NCBI GenBank assembly: GCA_019828595.1
Contig: JAHQRK010000010.1
Span: forward strand, 1,922,001 to 1,986,000
DNA: 64,000 nt
Reading direction: 5' to 3'
Origin: Aphanomyces cochlioides
Taxonomy: Eukaryota; Oomycota; Saprolegniomycetes; Saprolegniales; Verrucalvaceae
Shown here: positions 19,657 to 31,855 of the stretch, one piece after another
Layout of the letters: each line of letters begins with the position of its first letter
How positions within the stretch are numbered: position 1 is the first letter of the stretch
The notes under the pieces: model-generated
What the model was told of the DNA's origin: nothing
The model's database searches: none
What the model saw: only the letters and a program-made list of their open reading frames with translations
Program-made: the position numbers and the translations under genes

Positions 19657-21141
19657 TTAGAAGGTCAAGTGATCTTTTGACTGCACGGCATGGTTGACTT
19701 CATGCTCAAGAGCGGTCATGAAAATTCGGCCGCGGTCGATTTGAGTAAGGAGGACGGGATATGCCCCACCGAGTGGTTCTAATGGCGGCATCGCGACGTG
19801 GAACTTGCCTGTTTTCAGGTTGTGGTTCTTTCCAACACGCGAAGCTTGTTGCATCAGATTCTCCAGCAAGGACCGTTCATCCAACGACGACATGTTAAAA
19901 GCTTCGGTGGGGTCGACGGCCACGTGGACCACAAAGTTGACGCTGCAGTGGGTCATGGGACGACTTGGCAGTCGCTCGACTTCGAACCTACGAAGTAGAA
20001 ATTTAAGCCAAGACGTGTCAAGCCAACGCAATCGGACCAGATGCATTTGTTTTCGACAGCACCTTTCGACATGTGCGGCACGAGGGCGTCCTCCAAGACA
20101 CTCCGCGCCACGATCACTTCGCGGTCTTCCTCCAAGTAATGTTTCCGAATATTATTCGCATGCAAAGTTGATCCATCAGGTTGAGAGAGCGTGACTCGAC
20201 TGTAGATGGTGTTTGGATCGACAAAGTCGGTAGTCTACGATCGAATGGACCTCCGCTAGCTGAGTGCCCTGCTTACCTCGATCGTTCCTGGGGTTGGCAC
20301 GAGATCTTCTGGGCCGCCAAAGACTCTCCAAGCTGCAGAACTCACGATATGGAACGGAGCAGGAAGCGTCACATGGTTCACTAACTCAAAGATAAAGCAG
20401 TTGGGACCTTGCGTGGTGATCCGCGTCCGGAATAAATCCTCCGTTGAGCCAAAGATTTCGGCTTGGATGAATACATTCTGCATGCGGCGGTACTGTCGAT
20501 CGGCAATCGCATGGATTGCCGCCACTCGGAGAGATTCCTGCGCCGCCAAGCGATAATTCTGCCACGCTTCAGGGTCGTCCTACGTTGAAATTCCCATTCT
20601 TAGCGAGACAAAGGAGATAGAGTCATACCACTGTTAAGCGCATCTTCTTGTTGCAGAGTTTCTCCATCTGCTGGATCAGCGTCGCTTGTTGTTGCACAGC
20701 TTCTTTGAGCTCTTCGTTCTCTTGAATCGACCGGTTCTTCTCGATGCGCTCACTTTTTGCGGCCTTTTCCCACTTGGACATGTCAAGAGGCCGCTTGCTT
20801 CTGGCTTGGCTGACTGCCAAATGCCTCTTCAATTGCTCAACTTCACGTTGCAGCATGATCAACTCTTGCTTCTTCCTAAAGTCAAAATGCGGCCGAGTCC
20901 TCTGTTTCTTCATGCGCGAAACTATCGTTGTAGCGGTCGGTCTCCTCGCGCTCTCATGCTGAAGTACATTATGCGACTGTGATGCCACGTTGCTCGCTTT
21001 GTCGTCTGGTGAGTCCCCTTGGAGGATATCACAGAGAGCGGTGAATTCACCATGCAAGCCGTCGTCTGTCGCGAGCAAAAAGTGCAAGTCGTCCCAGAGA
21101 TTGCTTGGGACGTCGTCCTTGTCGTCTCTGCTTCCAGCCAT
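19657..21141 (-). CDS. Coiled-coil plus START-like family protein, copy A (M96-like)
   Basis: Four exons: 20632-21141, 20277-20579, 20038-20234, 19657-19987; total 446 residues, frame kept throughout. Exon 1 encodes an acidic N-terminus with LWDDLHFLLATDD, then a coiled coil (FRKKQELIMLQREVEQLKR ... SKWEKAAKSERIEKNRS) ending KKMRL. Exon 2 has the signature LAAQESLRVAAIHAIADRQ and LPAPFHIV. Exon 3 has HYLEEDREVIVARSVLEDAL. Exon 4 is a mixed domain ending with an EHEVNHAV helix. The layout resembles the oomycete M96 mating-specific family, a bZIP-like coil joined to a START-like domain; this comes from pattern memory only. No lesion is seen. The intron 3 donor GTCCGA is unusual. Confidence 0.75.
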
Positions 21142-21811
21142 CTTTATCAAACTGAGACAAAAGGTCGACATCTCGAACGTCGTCATCACACAGCACCGGA
21201 ATGATGACGGACAATATATGCTCTCAAAGGTTACACCTTGTGTGAGCCAGCAACCTGGAGAAAGGTGGCACCCATGTCGTTGTATAGCAACGTGGATGCA
21301 CAACGTGTCCTCACAGCCTCTCAAAGTTTGACAAACGACCGAAGTCAAGAGCGTTCGTCTGACGGGAACTACATCGTCATGCACGTCGAGCATACAGTCC
21401 TCTTGTGTGGTATGGACAATGCATTCTGCTGCGCTATCCCTGCCCTCGTTCGTGCAGCATGGGGATGACAGTCATCGTGAGCAACACCAACCAGTCGACG
21501 CTCTTGATCACACACAGGTGGCTGGCTGGGTCGTCTCTCTGACGAGCTGTCGTCGTTCCGCGCATGAATTGCATCGCGTGCGGTCATCCTTGGTGAGTAT
21601 TCGCAGTCGACACTCTAAGAATTCGTCAGGTATGGGAGCTTGCGACAGCTCTGCACTTGACAAGGCAAGGCTATCCATCGCCGTCCATCGCATCCTTGTC
21701 TACAGAACTACTGTACTGTGCTCAAGTGTTTCGTAATGACGACATCGTGGAACTCATTGATCGATTCAATCGGATAGAAATGTGTAATCTGAAAGGAAGC
21801 GTTCCAGATCA
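21142..21811. other. Intergenic, nothing recognised
   Basis: Lies between copy A and the KH-domain gene, both on the minus strand, so it should contain the promoter of copy A. Open frames here lack motifs and are taken as chance. Confidence 0.4.
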
Positions 21812-23242
21812 TCAGGCATGGTTGAGCTCGTTGACAAGTCCTTGGCATTGAATGACCATCTGCATCGCTTCGTCGACAAACGCGGCTTTGCTCAGCGCGA
21901 GCCATCCTGCTCTTTCAACAACTGGGCTCGTCATGGTAATCGTCCAAAACGTTACTTCGTCGCTGGGGCATCGCCAACTTTGAGTCACTCGATCAAGTGC
22001 AACCTTATGAAAGGCGTTGGTCCAGACGTTGCTCGTGATGGATCGCACAGAATTCACCTCATACTCATCGTTGCCGTCGAGTTGAAAGTTACCGCCAACT
22101 GTACGATGCCAATTCCAAGCTGCAATCACCCTTGAGAGAAGCCCATCATCGACGTCTTCGTCCGATTTCAACGCTTTGAATGCGACGCGGTACTCCAAAT
22201 TTTCCTCTCCTGGTTCATGGGACGTGATAAACCCAAGGCGATGCGGAGCTGGCTTCGCTTTCGCCGTCAAAGTGGACAGATCTACGACATCCTTCCACAG
22301 CAAGCTGCTGTTCTCTGGTAAGCGAAACGAGAGCTCAACGCGAGTCTTTGTCGTCTTGTTCAACACGTGCACTGTCATTGACTGGCGTGTACACGGAGCA
22401 GGAACGAATCCGTTGGCTCTACACCAGCTCTGCGCCGTCCCGAAATGCGCATTCGTGAGATCTCCAGTGCTAAATTGCGTCTGGATCGTCGACAGTTTGG
22501 TCGCCATGTCGTCCATGAGCAACAGCTCTTTCATGTCAATTTCTGCTGAGGGTCGAAAGTAGCTCTTCCCGATCGAAACGGTGACATAGTGCCGCTCCAT
22601 GCCAGCCAATGTGCCCAAGAAGTTGAAAATCAATCGCAAGTAACCATCCAGTGACAGAAACGAGCCGACAACTGCCGTGTGCAATTTTGTGAGCGCTTTG
22701 GGAACTTCTCGCCATGGCTCAGGCTCCATGGCGGTGTATAACCATGTCGCGGTCTCTTCCAGCACAAGACGCCCGAACTGGGACGGACGCTGAGCGATCA
22801 AATCGAGATGATGAGCGGAGGCAACTGACGGTTCTTTCAAATCCACGGCATGATAACCACAAAAGCGTAGCAAGCGCACTCCAAAGTGAGGAACAAAGCC
22901 GACGGATTCGCCACGGTGCTGCTCGTTCGACACTCGACTCAACGACTCCACAAGTTGCTTCACAAGGATCGACGCTTTCTGGACTGCTTCAGTTGTTCCA
23001 ACTAAAGAGACGACATGACCACGACGGCGATCCACTACGCGGCACGATCGCAATCCATCGCATGCGCTGTCGATTCGCTTCATGTTGCAGCCATGCGTAC
23101 CGACAATTCTCGCAGCCAAGCGCGAGGGGAAGGGAATTTCCAAGCGTTCCGGGTGGGAAAACACCTTGCGAGGAGGCATGCAGTCCTCGGGGGTATACTC
23201 AGCTATCGCTTCTCGCGCAACACGGCGACATGGTCTTGACAT
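21812..23242 (-). CDS. KH-domain protein
   Basis: A single-exon frame of 476 residues from the ATG of MSRPCRR. Residues about 34-100 form a type I KH domain, an RNA- or ssDNA-binding fold: LEIPFPSRLAARIVGTHGCN contains the GxxG loop as GTHG, followed by HVVSLVGTTEAVQKASILV. The rest has no recognised domain; it contains two hydrophilic parts and a C-terminal helical segment. No signal peptide. It may act in RNA metabolism, but partner and target are unknown. A longer start upstream would need a non-ATG codon and was rejected. Confidence 0.7.
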   Translation of the reverse strand: MSRPCRRVAREAIAEYTPEDCMPPRKVFSHPERLEIPFPSRLAARIVGTHGCNMKRIDSACDGLRSCRVVDRRRGHVVSLVGTTEAVQKASILVKQLVESLSRVSNEQHRGESVGFVPHFGVRLLRFCGYHAVDLKEPSVASAHHLDLIAQRPSQFGRLVLEETATWLYTAMEPEPWREVPKALTKLHTAVVGSFLSLDGYLRLIFNFLGTLAGMERHYVTVSIGKSYFRPSAEIDMKELLLMDDMATKLSTIQTQFSTGDLTNAHFGTAQSWCRANGFVPAPCTRQSMTVHVLNKTTKTRVELSFRLPENSSLLWKDVVDLSTLTAKAKPAPHRLGFITSHEPGEENLEYRVAFKALKSDEDVDDGLLSRVIAAWNWHRTVGGNFQLDGNDEYEVNSVRSITSNVWTNAFHKVALDRVTQSWRCPSDEVTFWTITMTSPVVERAGWLALSKAAFVDEAMQMVIQCQGLVNELNHA

Positions 23243-23679
23243 GATGCAGTTCTTTCCCAACTGCCAAAAGTGCACTCGACGCCAACTTCCAACTGCCAAG
23301 TCAAGTCGACAGACCGTTGTCGAACCGTGTAGGGGCTCCCCGTGGAGTGTTTCCTCTTGTGAGATACAAGAAGCAGGTCTCCTCTACTTGGTGCTTCACG
23401 ATGGTTTCTGTTGAATAGCAGGAATGCAGTAGAGAACAGAGTTGAAGGGCTCAGTTCAGGGCCAATTCGAGAACCCATCACATCCTAGCCAAGAATATAG
23501 AACAGAACTGTCAACCATTGTCCTGTCCATCATAGTCCATCACATGACACTGCTAGTTCTAAATTGACAGCTGTCATTCTTATATATCTAACACTTTCCA
23601 AGCTTAAGGTGCTCACCATTGCAATCTTGAAGTCTTGAACTCTCGAGAATTGAAGTCCCTGTTCTTCAGTCGTGAGGAA
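23243..23679. other. Intergenic, nothing recognised
   Basis: Promoter side of the KH-domain gene and 3' side of the next minus-strand gene. No gene, RNA or repeat is supported. Confidence 0.4.
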
Positions 23680-25742
23680 TCAATCATCCGTCTGAATGCC
23701 TTGGATCAGGAAGAAGGATGCGGTTGCCGTCAGCTGCTTGGTGTAGTTTGATAATAGCCAGAGGTTGAGTGCCAAAGCCTTCTTGGGCCTTGTAAGTGGA
23801 GTGCATCGAAAGTTGACCAGAGGTGCGTTCATAAGATCCAAGGGCTGGCTTGCCGACCGAGATGACTGCACAACGACGTTGAGTCGGCGGGTTTGAACGT
23901 TGGACATGCCGTTGCATCGAGACGGCTGAGGCAATCCAAGTGGTTCGTCGTGCATTTGTGCAGACAGAGCGCTGGGTTCTTCTCCTGGAGATCCAACGAT
24001 CGCCACAGACTCAATCGCATCTTGCAGTCGTATTTATGATGTTTGGACGACCGACAGACGGCAAAACAGTCGGAGCCACGATGGCTAAAGAGCGGCATGC
24101 GATTGTACGCCGGGTTGAGCGCATGGAGAGTGTAAATCGATCCTCCACCGGACATCGAGAAGCGGCGCTTAAGTCCAAAAGCTTTGAACGCAAGTCGTTG
24201 CTTCAAGTCCAACGCGTCTTCCGTCCGCTGCCGAAGGATGGCTGATGGTGGTTCTCTTCCAGGCTGCATTCGTCGTTGAGCCACTAGTGTCCATCGAATG
24301 TTAGCTTGGTGAAGGAGCGACAATGTTCACCATGGACTTTGAGAGTGCGGTACCATTTGACAGTCACCGAGAAGAGCAATGGAAGCGCTCCGAGCATTAT
24401 TGTGACGGCAGCAGTCACCGGTAAGACGTCAATTGCTTCGTCTCGTTCCTCCGCAGTGACGACGAAGCTCCAAAGTGCATATTCCATGTGCATGCATGAG
24501 CGCCGTCGTCGTGTTGATGACCATTAGTGGAGCTGTGTAGACAATCGTGGCCACGGCGACAAGCGTTGGATCGAGAGGCACGACGCTTTCTTCAAGGCGA
24601 TACTTCTTGATCGCGTGCGTGCAAAGCCGCATGAAGAAGTAGGCAAACCAAACCTACAGTTGCCCCCTTGAGCGATCAATTCCCCCTTGAATCCCCCGTT
24701 CGTCCTCGTGCTGCGGGGGAAACAATGTACACTTCGTGACGTGTACAGAATCGCAAGTTGGAAGGCCCAGAGGTCTTCAAGCTGGCTGATTGCAAGCAGG
24801 GATTCCCCCACGGCGGACGCACTGAGCCAGAAATCGACGACGAACGCGAGGGAGATCCACGTGTTGCTCAAAATGACCGGCGTGGGAAGATTTCAAGCGC
24901 ATGGATCGATTTATCGCGAAGGCCCGTCGCCAAGAAATTGGCCGCAAGGACGATGTAATGGCAGTAGTATTGCCAAGCCATGGCGCGGCACACGACGGCC
25001 GTGAGCCCAAGGCTGAAGACGAGTTTGGCCCAGAGAAAGACATTGTTTTGCCAGTTGAGCATCGTTTGGTACACTGCAACTTGGATCGATGCGGTCTCGA
25101 TCGTTGCAGCGGTGTCAGGCACAAGCCAGACGCATTGTTCCGCTAGAGGAAGGCCAACGAAACGAACATGCTGGCAGCGCGAATAGACGACGGGAGGTTC
25201 CGCTATAGACGACGACGAGCAGAGCGATATCTCCAACACAAAGGCAGTCAGAGCATTACGAAGCCCATCGCCATCGAAGAAAGCTCCTGGCAATCGAATC
25301 AAGATGGAAGCGAGCACGGTGGGCGACACGTTGCGTGGAATCGACATGGACCAATGCATGAGCGTCGTCGCGTTGGATCGATCGAGGTAGAACTTGCCCT
25401 TGTGGGCAAAGTATTCCTTGGTGTAGTACGCCTGGAGGATGCGACTCGTCTCGCTGTTGTACTCTTCAAAGCTGGGGTAGACCGTCCAGTTGGTGCGCTG
25501 CGCCACTTGCCATGGAAACGATTCACTCAAGTAGGCTTTTAGTGGCTACAGTTGAGTCAAGGACGAGCTGGAAGAGCATGACGTACCATGCTGGCCACGT
25601 TGAGTGCAATCACAAAGCTCAAAAGCGCCATCGGCTTGTGCCAAAGGACGCGGCGGTGATGGGAATCTGCCATGACGCGACCGCTGGCATCGTGGACCTT
25701 ATTCATCCCGCGACACGGTTTGGTATAAATAGACTCGTCCAT
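23680..25742 (-). CDS. Multi-pass membrane protein of unknown function, exon structure incomplete
   Basis: A minus-strand gene with at least two clear exons: 25587-25742 (ATG start, ends ALNVASM before GTACGT) and one starting at 25545 after TAG that encodes SESFPWQVAQRTNWTVYPSF and continues to about 24880. Hydrophobic helices are visible in KPMALLSFVIALNVASM, VFLWAKLVFSLGLTAVVC, CHYIVLAANFLATG, WISLAFVVDFWLSA, LVAVATIVYTAPLMVI and VTAAVTIMLGALPLLFS. These segments lie in different frames between 24880 and 24280, so either further introns or frameshifts occur there; I could not resolve which. The C-terminal part (about 23680-24000) is soluble. The gene may be broken. No family is named. Confidence 0.45.
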
Positions 25743-26279
25743 GCGGCCTCATACTCAGTAGGGAAAGCGTTTCCCTCGTCAGGTATGCATTCAGCACTAG
25801 GAGACTGCTAGAAAGCCCCCCCCCGAATTGCTCACTGAGGTGGTTTTCTTCATTTTCCAGCGATCCAAGGCGGTCACGTCCATGCTATGGGGTTCAATCA
25901 CCGAGAGCTTGTCCTCTGAAGCGCATGGAGCAGCGCGACAGTGCCGCTTCTGCTCCTCGCCATGGTCTACGCTGGCTACAATGTTTATGGTAAGCTAATG
26001 CTCGATGACTTTGCCAGGAAATTCTTTGAAGTGTACTTGAAAGTCCTGAAATTTCCGAGCCGATGACTTGCTCCATGGAGAACACAATGCAGAGGCCATG
26101 GCATCCCAGAGCACAGAGCAGAGCGAGCTTGAAGAAACGCGGTAGAGCTCATCTTGCGACGGCTTTTCAGCTGTCTGCGATGGTTGCATCGAGTCGCGAG
26201 TGTTGGATGTACCCACGAAATGTCCAATGTCATTGGCTCATCATTGTTGTGTCGAGCCAGGCGAGAGGAAGAGAGGACG
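25743..26279. other. Divergent intergenic region
   Basis: Lies between the starts of the membrane-protein gene (minus) and copy B (plus), so it should hold both promoters. A run of nine C occurs at about 25816-25825. No other signal is recognised. Confidence 0.4.
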
Positions 26280-27684
26280 ATGCATCAGCACAGCCGAGCG
26301 GAGATGGAGCAAGAGCTCCGTCTGCTCTTTGCGACGGATGAGCAGCTACGCAAGGACCTCGTCGCGGTCTATGAGCTCTTCTCGGATACGAGCTCTGAAG
26401 ACGATCCTCGTCCTGAAACCGAGATGTCGTTGCCGCAACGGCAAGTGAATCAAAGTCGAGAGCGTCAAAAGCGAGAAATCAAACGACTGCGCCATGAAGT
26501 CGACGCTCAGTCTGCTGATATTGCATCGAGACATCAAGCACGAACGACGCGAGTCATGTCGGAGTGGGAACAAGTCGCAAGGGATGAGCTCCAAGCGGCC
26601 AACGACGCTCGAAGGGAACAGCAAGAACTGCTTGGACAAGTGCAAGACAATGCAACGTTTATCGACGACATGGTTCAAGTTCTCCGAAAGAAACCGCGCT
26701 TGAAAGTACGCGAGCTCTTCGTCCTTGTCATTGAGGGAGTTCTAGGCGACGGATGTCCAATCGGATGCGTGGCGGCAATGCAAATTGGCAGCGCAAGCCT
26801 CACTTCGCGTCGCGGCCATCCATGCAATTGCCGACCGAGAGTATAGCCGCATGCAGTCGGCCTTTGTCCGCGCTGGCATCCTTGATCGCTGGGAAGATCT
26901 CGTCCGAACGACTCCGATCGACCAACCAGTGAGTCAAAAGCTGCTTCTGGAGTACGCGACCGTCTTGACGCTCCCTGCGCCATTCAACTGGGTCGGACCT
27001 GCCGTCTGGAAAGTCTTCCGTGGCGACTACGACAAGGCACTACGAGCGAACGCTCAAGAGGTTTCCCACCGCAAGTTGAGTGGTTTTACATGTTTGACTA
27101 GATCTGGGAGCGACTCGATGAACACACAGCGTACAGTGCGTTTCAAGCAGTCGAGGGGGACGCATCGGCTCATTCAAACTTTGTTGCCAAGCATTACGCA
27201 GAGCCAAATCGGGAAGTCGTCGTGTGGCGATCTGTACTCCAAGATGAGCTCATGCCACGGATGGCCACGGGCACAGTCCACGACGAGTGGGGAAGGTATG
27301 ACAAGTGCTTTCGATAGTTCTGTGATGGCTTTTTCTAGCTTGGTCGTGCTGAAAGTGGACGAGCACACGTGTTGTATCAAGTCTCTCATGTACATTGCGG
27401 CGGGCGAAGCCATTCCGTCGGAACGAGTTCAAGCTCCGATTGAAGTAACGGAGAACTGCCGCGACACACTCGACATGATGCAAATGCCGCTCGTGGACAA
27501 GGAGGAAGTGCCTTTCGCGCTCAAGACATTCTACGAACGCGGTCGAGAGCTCGAGATCGCGCACTCAAAGCTGCCGTCGAAGAAGTCATTGCAGAGTATC
27601 AACCATGTTGCATACAAGTGCAGCGTAATATTCAAGTGTTTTGATTGGTTGAATATTTTGTCGGTTTCACATTTCCACCAATGA
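26280..27684 (+). CDS. Coiled-coil plus START-like family protein, copy B
   Basis: Four exons: 26280-26705, 26746-27060, 27102-27295, 27339-27684; 426 residues as read. Exon 1 starts with ELRLLFATDEQLRKDL and a coiled coil ending KKPRLK. Exon 2 (315 nt) has LAAQASLRVAAIHAIADRE and LPAPFNWVGPAVW. Exon 3 (194 nt) has HYAEPNREVVVWRSVLQDEL and PRMATGTVHDEWG. Exon 4 reads normally to TFYERGRELEIA, but the family's closing helix (LKAAVEEVIAEYQ) is found one frame over, so a one-base indel near 27555-27570 replaces the last residues by about 35 unrelated ones. The protein may still fold. Confidence 0.7.
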
Positions 27685-28249
27685 AATTATGAAATTGGTT
27701 GTCAAAAGACATTTCACACTTGTGAAATTATTTCTGACCGCTCTGAAGACGTGTTCACTGCACCACTTCATGATAAGATCATGAACAAGTCCCATGTAGT
27801 ACCAGAACTATCGTCGAGAATAAGCTTGATATCTACATTACTGAGCGCTCTTTGAACTTGTAAATGTCGTAAGAACTCAGCCACAACCATCAAATGCATT
27901 CTTCGTCAATGCCAACTTAAGTATTCTTTCACTTGACTGGCATTGCCATGACGAATCCAGGCATACCAAGCGCATGGAGCATATTTCCACTTGTCTTATC
28001 AATAGAATGATGCTATAAACGTGTTTGAGGCAGACAGCACGTCCTCCGTCGTCGATGCGAACTTTGATAATCAATCTAAACATTCTTCAAGCAACGAAAA
28101 CCATGCACGAGATCATTGGGCTTCAACTAAGTGATACAGATGAACTTCCTTAACCAACGAGGGTATAATCGATATGACAAAGCGAAGCGTTAGTCTCTAT
28201 TGTTGACAGGGAGGATATTACAATAACAGGAAACAAACAAACGTTGGGT
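27685..28249. other. Intergenic between convergent copies B and C
   Basis: AT-rich, includes short near-repeats of a gtgaaatta word at about 27665-27730. No gene is supported. Confidence 0.4.
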
Positions 28250-29653
28250 TTACGGTGGGGCTTGGACGACACTAAGTACAGCTTTTTTCATGGACCGTTC
28301 AAACATCTTGGACCGTTGGAGGAATGTCCGCATAGCATACCAATGTGGTTTGTCTTCCATTTCATCCACCGACGGCAACGTCTGACTTGAATGCAAACAA
28401 GTCTTGTAATCACGCATGACAACTTCGAGCGAGTCCATCGTCGTGTGTTTTGACGCAACGAGATGGATCACAGATCTCAAATTGCAACGACCAGTGGTTT
28501 TATCTCGATTGACAACAATCCTAGAAGCAAATGAGGCAATTTCAAGCAAAGACATGAATACCAGCTCCATTCATTGTCAATAACTCCGTCAGACATTCGC
28601 GGCACGAGCGCATCGTCAAGGACGGAACGCCAGACGATTACATCGCGGTCGTTTTCAAAGTAATATTTCCAAACAAAGTTGGAATGGACAGACTGACCGT
28701 CTTGCATGCGATGGAACACACGGTAGACCGTCCACGGATCAACCCACTCGCTTGTCTAAATGATGGAAAAACAATCAACAATAGTCACGATGTAGTAGAG
28801 CGCACCTCAGTCGCGTCGTCAGGGAGGAAAAGCGACTTGGTGCCGTTGCAGACGCTCCAAGCCGCCGACGCGACAGCACGCCAAGGTGCATCAAACCACC
28901 GATTATAGACCGACTCAGTGATGATTGTGCCGTCAGGTTGCGGTTTAGGCGTGACAACTTTTCTGTCCTCTGTTGAATCCAATAGTCCAGCTTGAATGAA
29001 GGCCATTTGGAGCTTGCCAAGTTGACGATCAGCAATGGCATGAATGGCAACAGATCTTAAAGATGCTTGAGCTGCCAATTTGCAAGCTTTCCAAGCTTCA
29101 GAGTGGATATCTGTCGAGTCCTATGACAGCAACTATAAGCACCAGCATCAAGATTGTCCAGCGAACTTTGAGTCGAGGATGTTTGAACAACTCGCTTTGC
29201 ATAGCTTCGATAAACGTTGCTTGCTCGAACATCTCCGCTCAAAGTTCTTTATTTTCATTGATTGCTTTGTTCTTGGCATAAAACTCTTCTCGAGCCGCGC
29301 GTTCCCACATTGAGTCAGTTCGTACTGTCAACTGTAATTGTTGCTTGGTTTCGGCCAGTTGGCTTTTAATGTCTCGACTTGCTCTCGGAGAGCATAGATT
29401 TCATCCCGCTATCGCTTTCGAAATCAATTCACCTTCGGCTTCGCGGGCGACGACACTTCGCTACTGCTCGACAGGCTGCTTGTCGTCGTTTCGTCTGTAC
29501 TCGAAGGTACTGACAGTTCTTCACCCGACGACGACTCAGTGAGAAGTTCGCACACGTAGGCCAACCCTTCCTGTGGAGCTCGTTGTCCACTGCAAAGAGG
29601 AAAGGGAGATCTCGGGCCACATCGCCGTCCCATGCGCCATCCGAAGTCGCCAA
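28250..29653 (-). pseudogene. Coiled-coil plus START-like family, copy C, broken in exon 1
   Basis: Exons 2-4 are intact: 28806-29120 (315 nt, LAAQASLRSVAIHAIADRQ), 28562-28755 (194 nt, YYFENDRDVIVWRSVLDDAL) and 28250-28520. Exon 1 (about 29167-29653) is decayed: the expected start codon reads TTG, a frameshift lies near 29585-29600, and stop codons interrupt the coiled coil (for example within the segment before DEIYALREQVETLK and inside NENKEL). The remains of WERAAREEFYAKNKA are still visible. The damage confined to exon 1 suggests recent loss of function. Confidence 0.75.
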
Positions 29654-29790
29654 GTTTCGATGACCAGATTCCTATGACGAGGGGTGCAGGGGTTTAGTTA
29701 TGTAGGGTTTACTTATGGAAGGGGTGTAGGGTTCAGGGGTGTAGGGTTTCTGGAATAAAATTAGACATCAGACAGACACACGAAATCAAT

Positions 29791-31107
29791 ATGGACGACA
29801 ATTGGGACACACTGGAGGACTTGCGGTTCTTGATTGCCACGGATGACCAGCTAGAAGATGGATTGACGCAGGTGTGTACCTTGCTAGACGAAGATAATGA
29901 TGAGTGGCGAAACGCCAGTAATGAAGACAGCATGTTCACAAGTACGATCGACTTTTCAGCTGTCGAGGAAACTCGCGACAAGCCTCCCGAGAAGAAGAAA
30001 AGACCAAACATGTATCAAATTCGTCAACGAGAAGAATTGAGACGACTGCAACAGGAAGTTACTGCGCTGAAAGCCCAGGTACGAGCTGTTGAAACATCTA
30101 GTTCAACGCGCGAAGAAGACACCTCGTTTTGGAAACGAATGGCGCAAACCGAAAGAGTGGAGAAGAACAAAGCATTGTACGAAAACGAAACACTACGAGT
30201 AGCGGTGGGTCAACAAGCAACTTTCATTGACCAAATGCGCAAAGTTTTTCTCAAGAAACCTCGACTGATGGTGTATTGTACGCGAGTATCGAATGTCTCA
30301 TTGCTTTGCGTAGTTCCACCAAGATGTTCATTCTGAAGAATGGCAAGCTTATCGCCTTGCAGCTCAGGCATCTCTTCGCCACGCAGCTATCCATGCAATT
30401 GCTGATCGCCAACTTTGGCGTTTGGATCATGCTCTACTTCGAGCAGGACTTCTTGATCGACACGACGACGTCACCAAGGCAGAACTCGTCATGGAGTCGG
30501 ACCACTCGCTCACGTATCAAATCATACGCAGATAAATATGCCAGCCTCGCACGACTTCATTGCGTCTACCATTTGGGGAGTTGTCGGCAATTGCGACGAT
30601 TCATGTAACCCGTTTGGCGTCACTGAGGTGAATCCTGCTGCATTGATCGTCACCTGAATGTCCTAGACATTCGAGTACATCGATGACTCCACCCTCTATA
30701 GTCGAGTTGTCGATACACGCGATGAATCTATGACGTGGCACTGCAATATGATTCGAAAGCTGTATCGTCTGCCTGACAAACACATTGTTGTCCTGCGTAG
30801 CGTCCTCGACGATGCGTTAGTGCCGAGAATGTCAACCGATGGCGTCGAGAACAAGTGGGCATGGTACGTCAACTCGAAGCGATGAATACAATTCAATAAT
30901 TTTGGTAGGGCACAAGTGGCTCGACTGGACGACAACCAGTGTCGTCTTACGTTGCTTGTTCAAGTCAAACTGGATCATAATGGCAACTGGACAGCAGTGG
31001 CATGCGCACGGGATGTGGTGAACCAAATGAACCGGCGACTGGCGACCGTTGACGACAGCGAGACGTATGATTTCCCCTTGTTCCTGCGTTGGATCAGTGG
31101 AGCGTGA
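29791..31107 (+). pseudogene. Coiled-coil plus START-like family, copy D, frameshift in exon 2
   Basis: Exons: 29791-30270, 30314-30627, 30667-30863, 30909-31107. Exon 1 is complete (DNWDTLEDLRFLIATDDQL, then a coiled coil ending KKPRLM). Exon 2 is 314 nt against 315 in four other copies and the frame changes between about 30480 and 30535, which fits a one-base deletion. Exon 3 has VVLRSVLDDALVPRMS. Exon 4 (QCRLTLLVQVKLD) ends early at a TGA at 31105-31107 and lacks the closing helix. It is divergent to copy C, 137 bp apart. Confidence 0.75.
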
Positions 31108-31659
31108 CGGTCGTAACGCATCCGAGCATTTGTTTCTTTCTTGAGAATGGCCAGAGGATACGCGATGCGGTTGGACTGGCCTTGAACCAAGTGATAGGGA
31201 CTATTTCAAAGTAAAGGTCAAATTTCAATGGCTACGCAACATGACTCTATCCAAGCTCTTCCAGAAGTGACGCCAGCACCCCAGCAGTGCTCTACTTATC
31301 CTTCATCTGCATAATTTTACCACGTGTGCTCTATTGTGGAACAATGGTAGTATTGCAGCCGAATGCAACTCTCAAAAGTACTTGCGATGGCATGCATGGA
31401 TATGCCAGTCATCTCAAGGTGGCCACAGACGACAGCTTAAGGTGCCACTTGAAGAGCAACGATCTTGCATTCCTGTTGCTATGTTGTTTACATTGAAAAG
31501 TCACGAAGGAGCGACTCGCCATATACAGCGACACTGTTGCCCCCCCCAGAAATATCATGAGAACAGTCTAAATCTTGCAAAGATCTCGTGGACATCTTGT
31601 GAAGCACGAACACTCTACTTAGCACGGAGAGTCGTCGTTTTTGTGTATTAACATCATGA
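31108..31659. other. Intergenic, nothing recognised
   Basis: No gene supported. A run of eight C occurs near 31540. Confidence 0.35.
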
Positions 31660-31822
31660 GCTAAAATCCATGACAAATTCATTGAGCTCAACGTCGCGAT
31701 AGACGGTGACTTAGTTTCCTCGGTGAAAAATATCTGCAAACCAAAAGGGATTCGTCGTAGAAGATCACCATTGATGGCCCTGCCTGGCTTGTTATCAGCA
31801 GTCTGAACCTCGTTCTAGAGCA
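31660..31822 (-). pseudogene. Relic of exon 4 of an eighth family copy
   Basis: Read on the minus strand, the segment starts with RIALERGSDC (compare RIVLERDEASGHC of copy E), is followed by two stops, and then has RIPFGLQIFF (compare RIPFGLRAFF of copy E). About 95 bp between these blocks are missing compared with copy E. It lies directly downstream of copy E in the same orientation, so it is probably what is left of a tandem duplicate. Confidence 0.65.
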
Positions 31823-31855
31823 ATACGTAGGTTTGTTTTATTTACAGTTCGCAGA

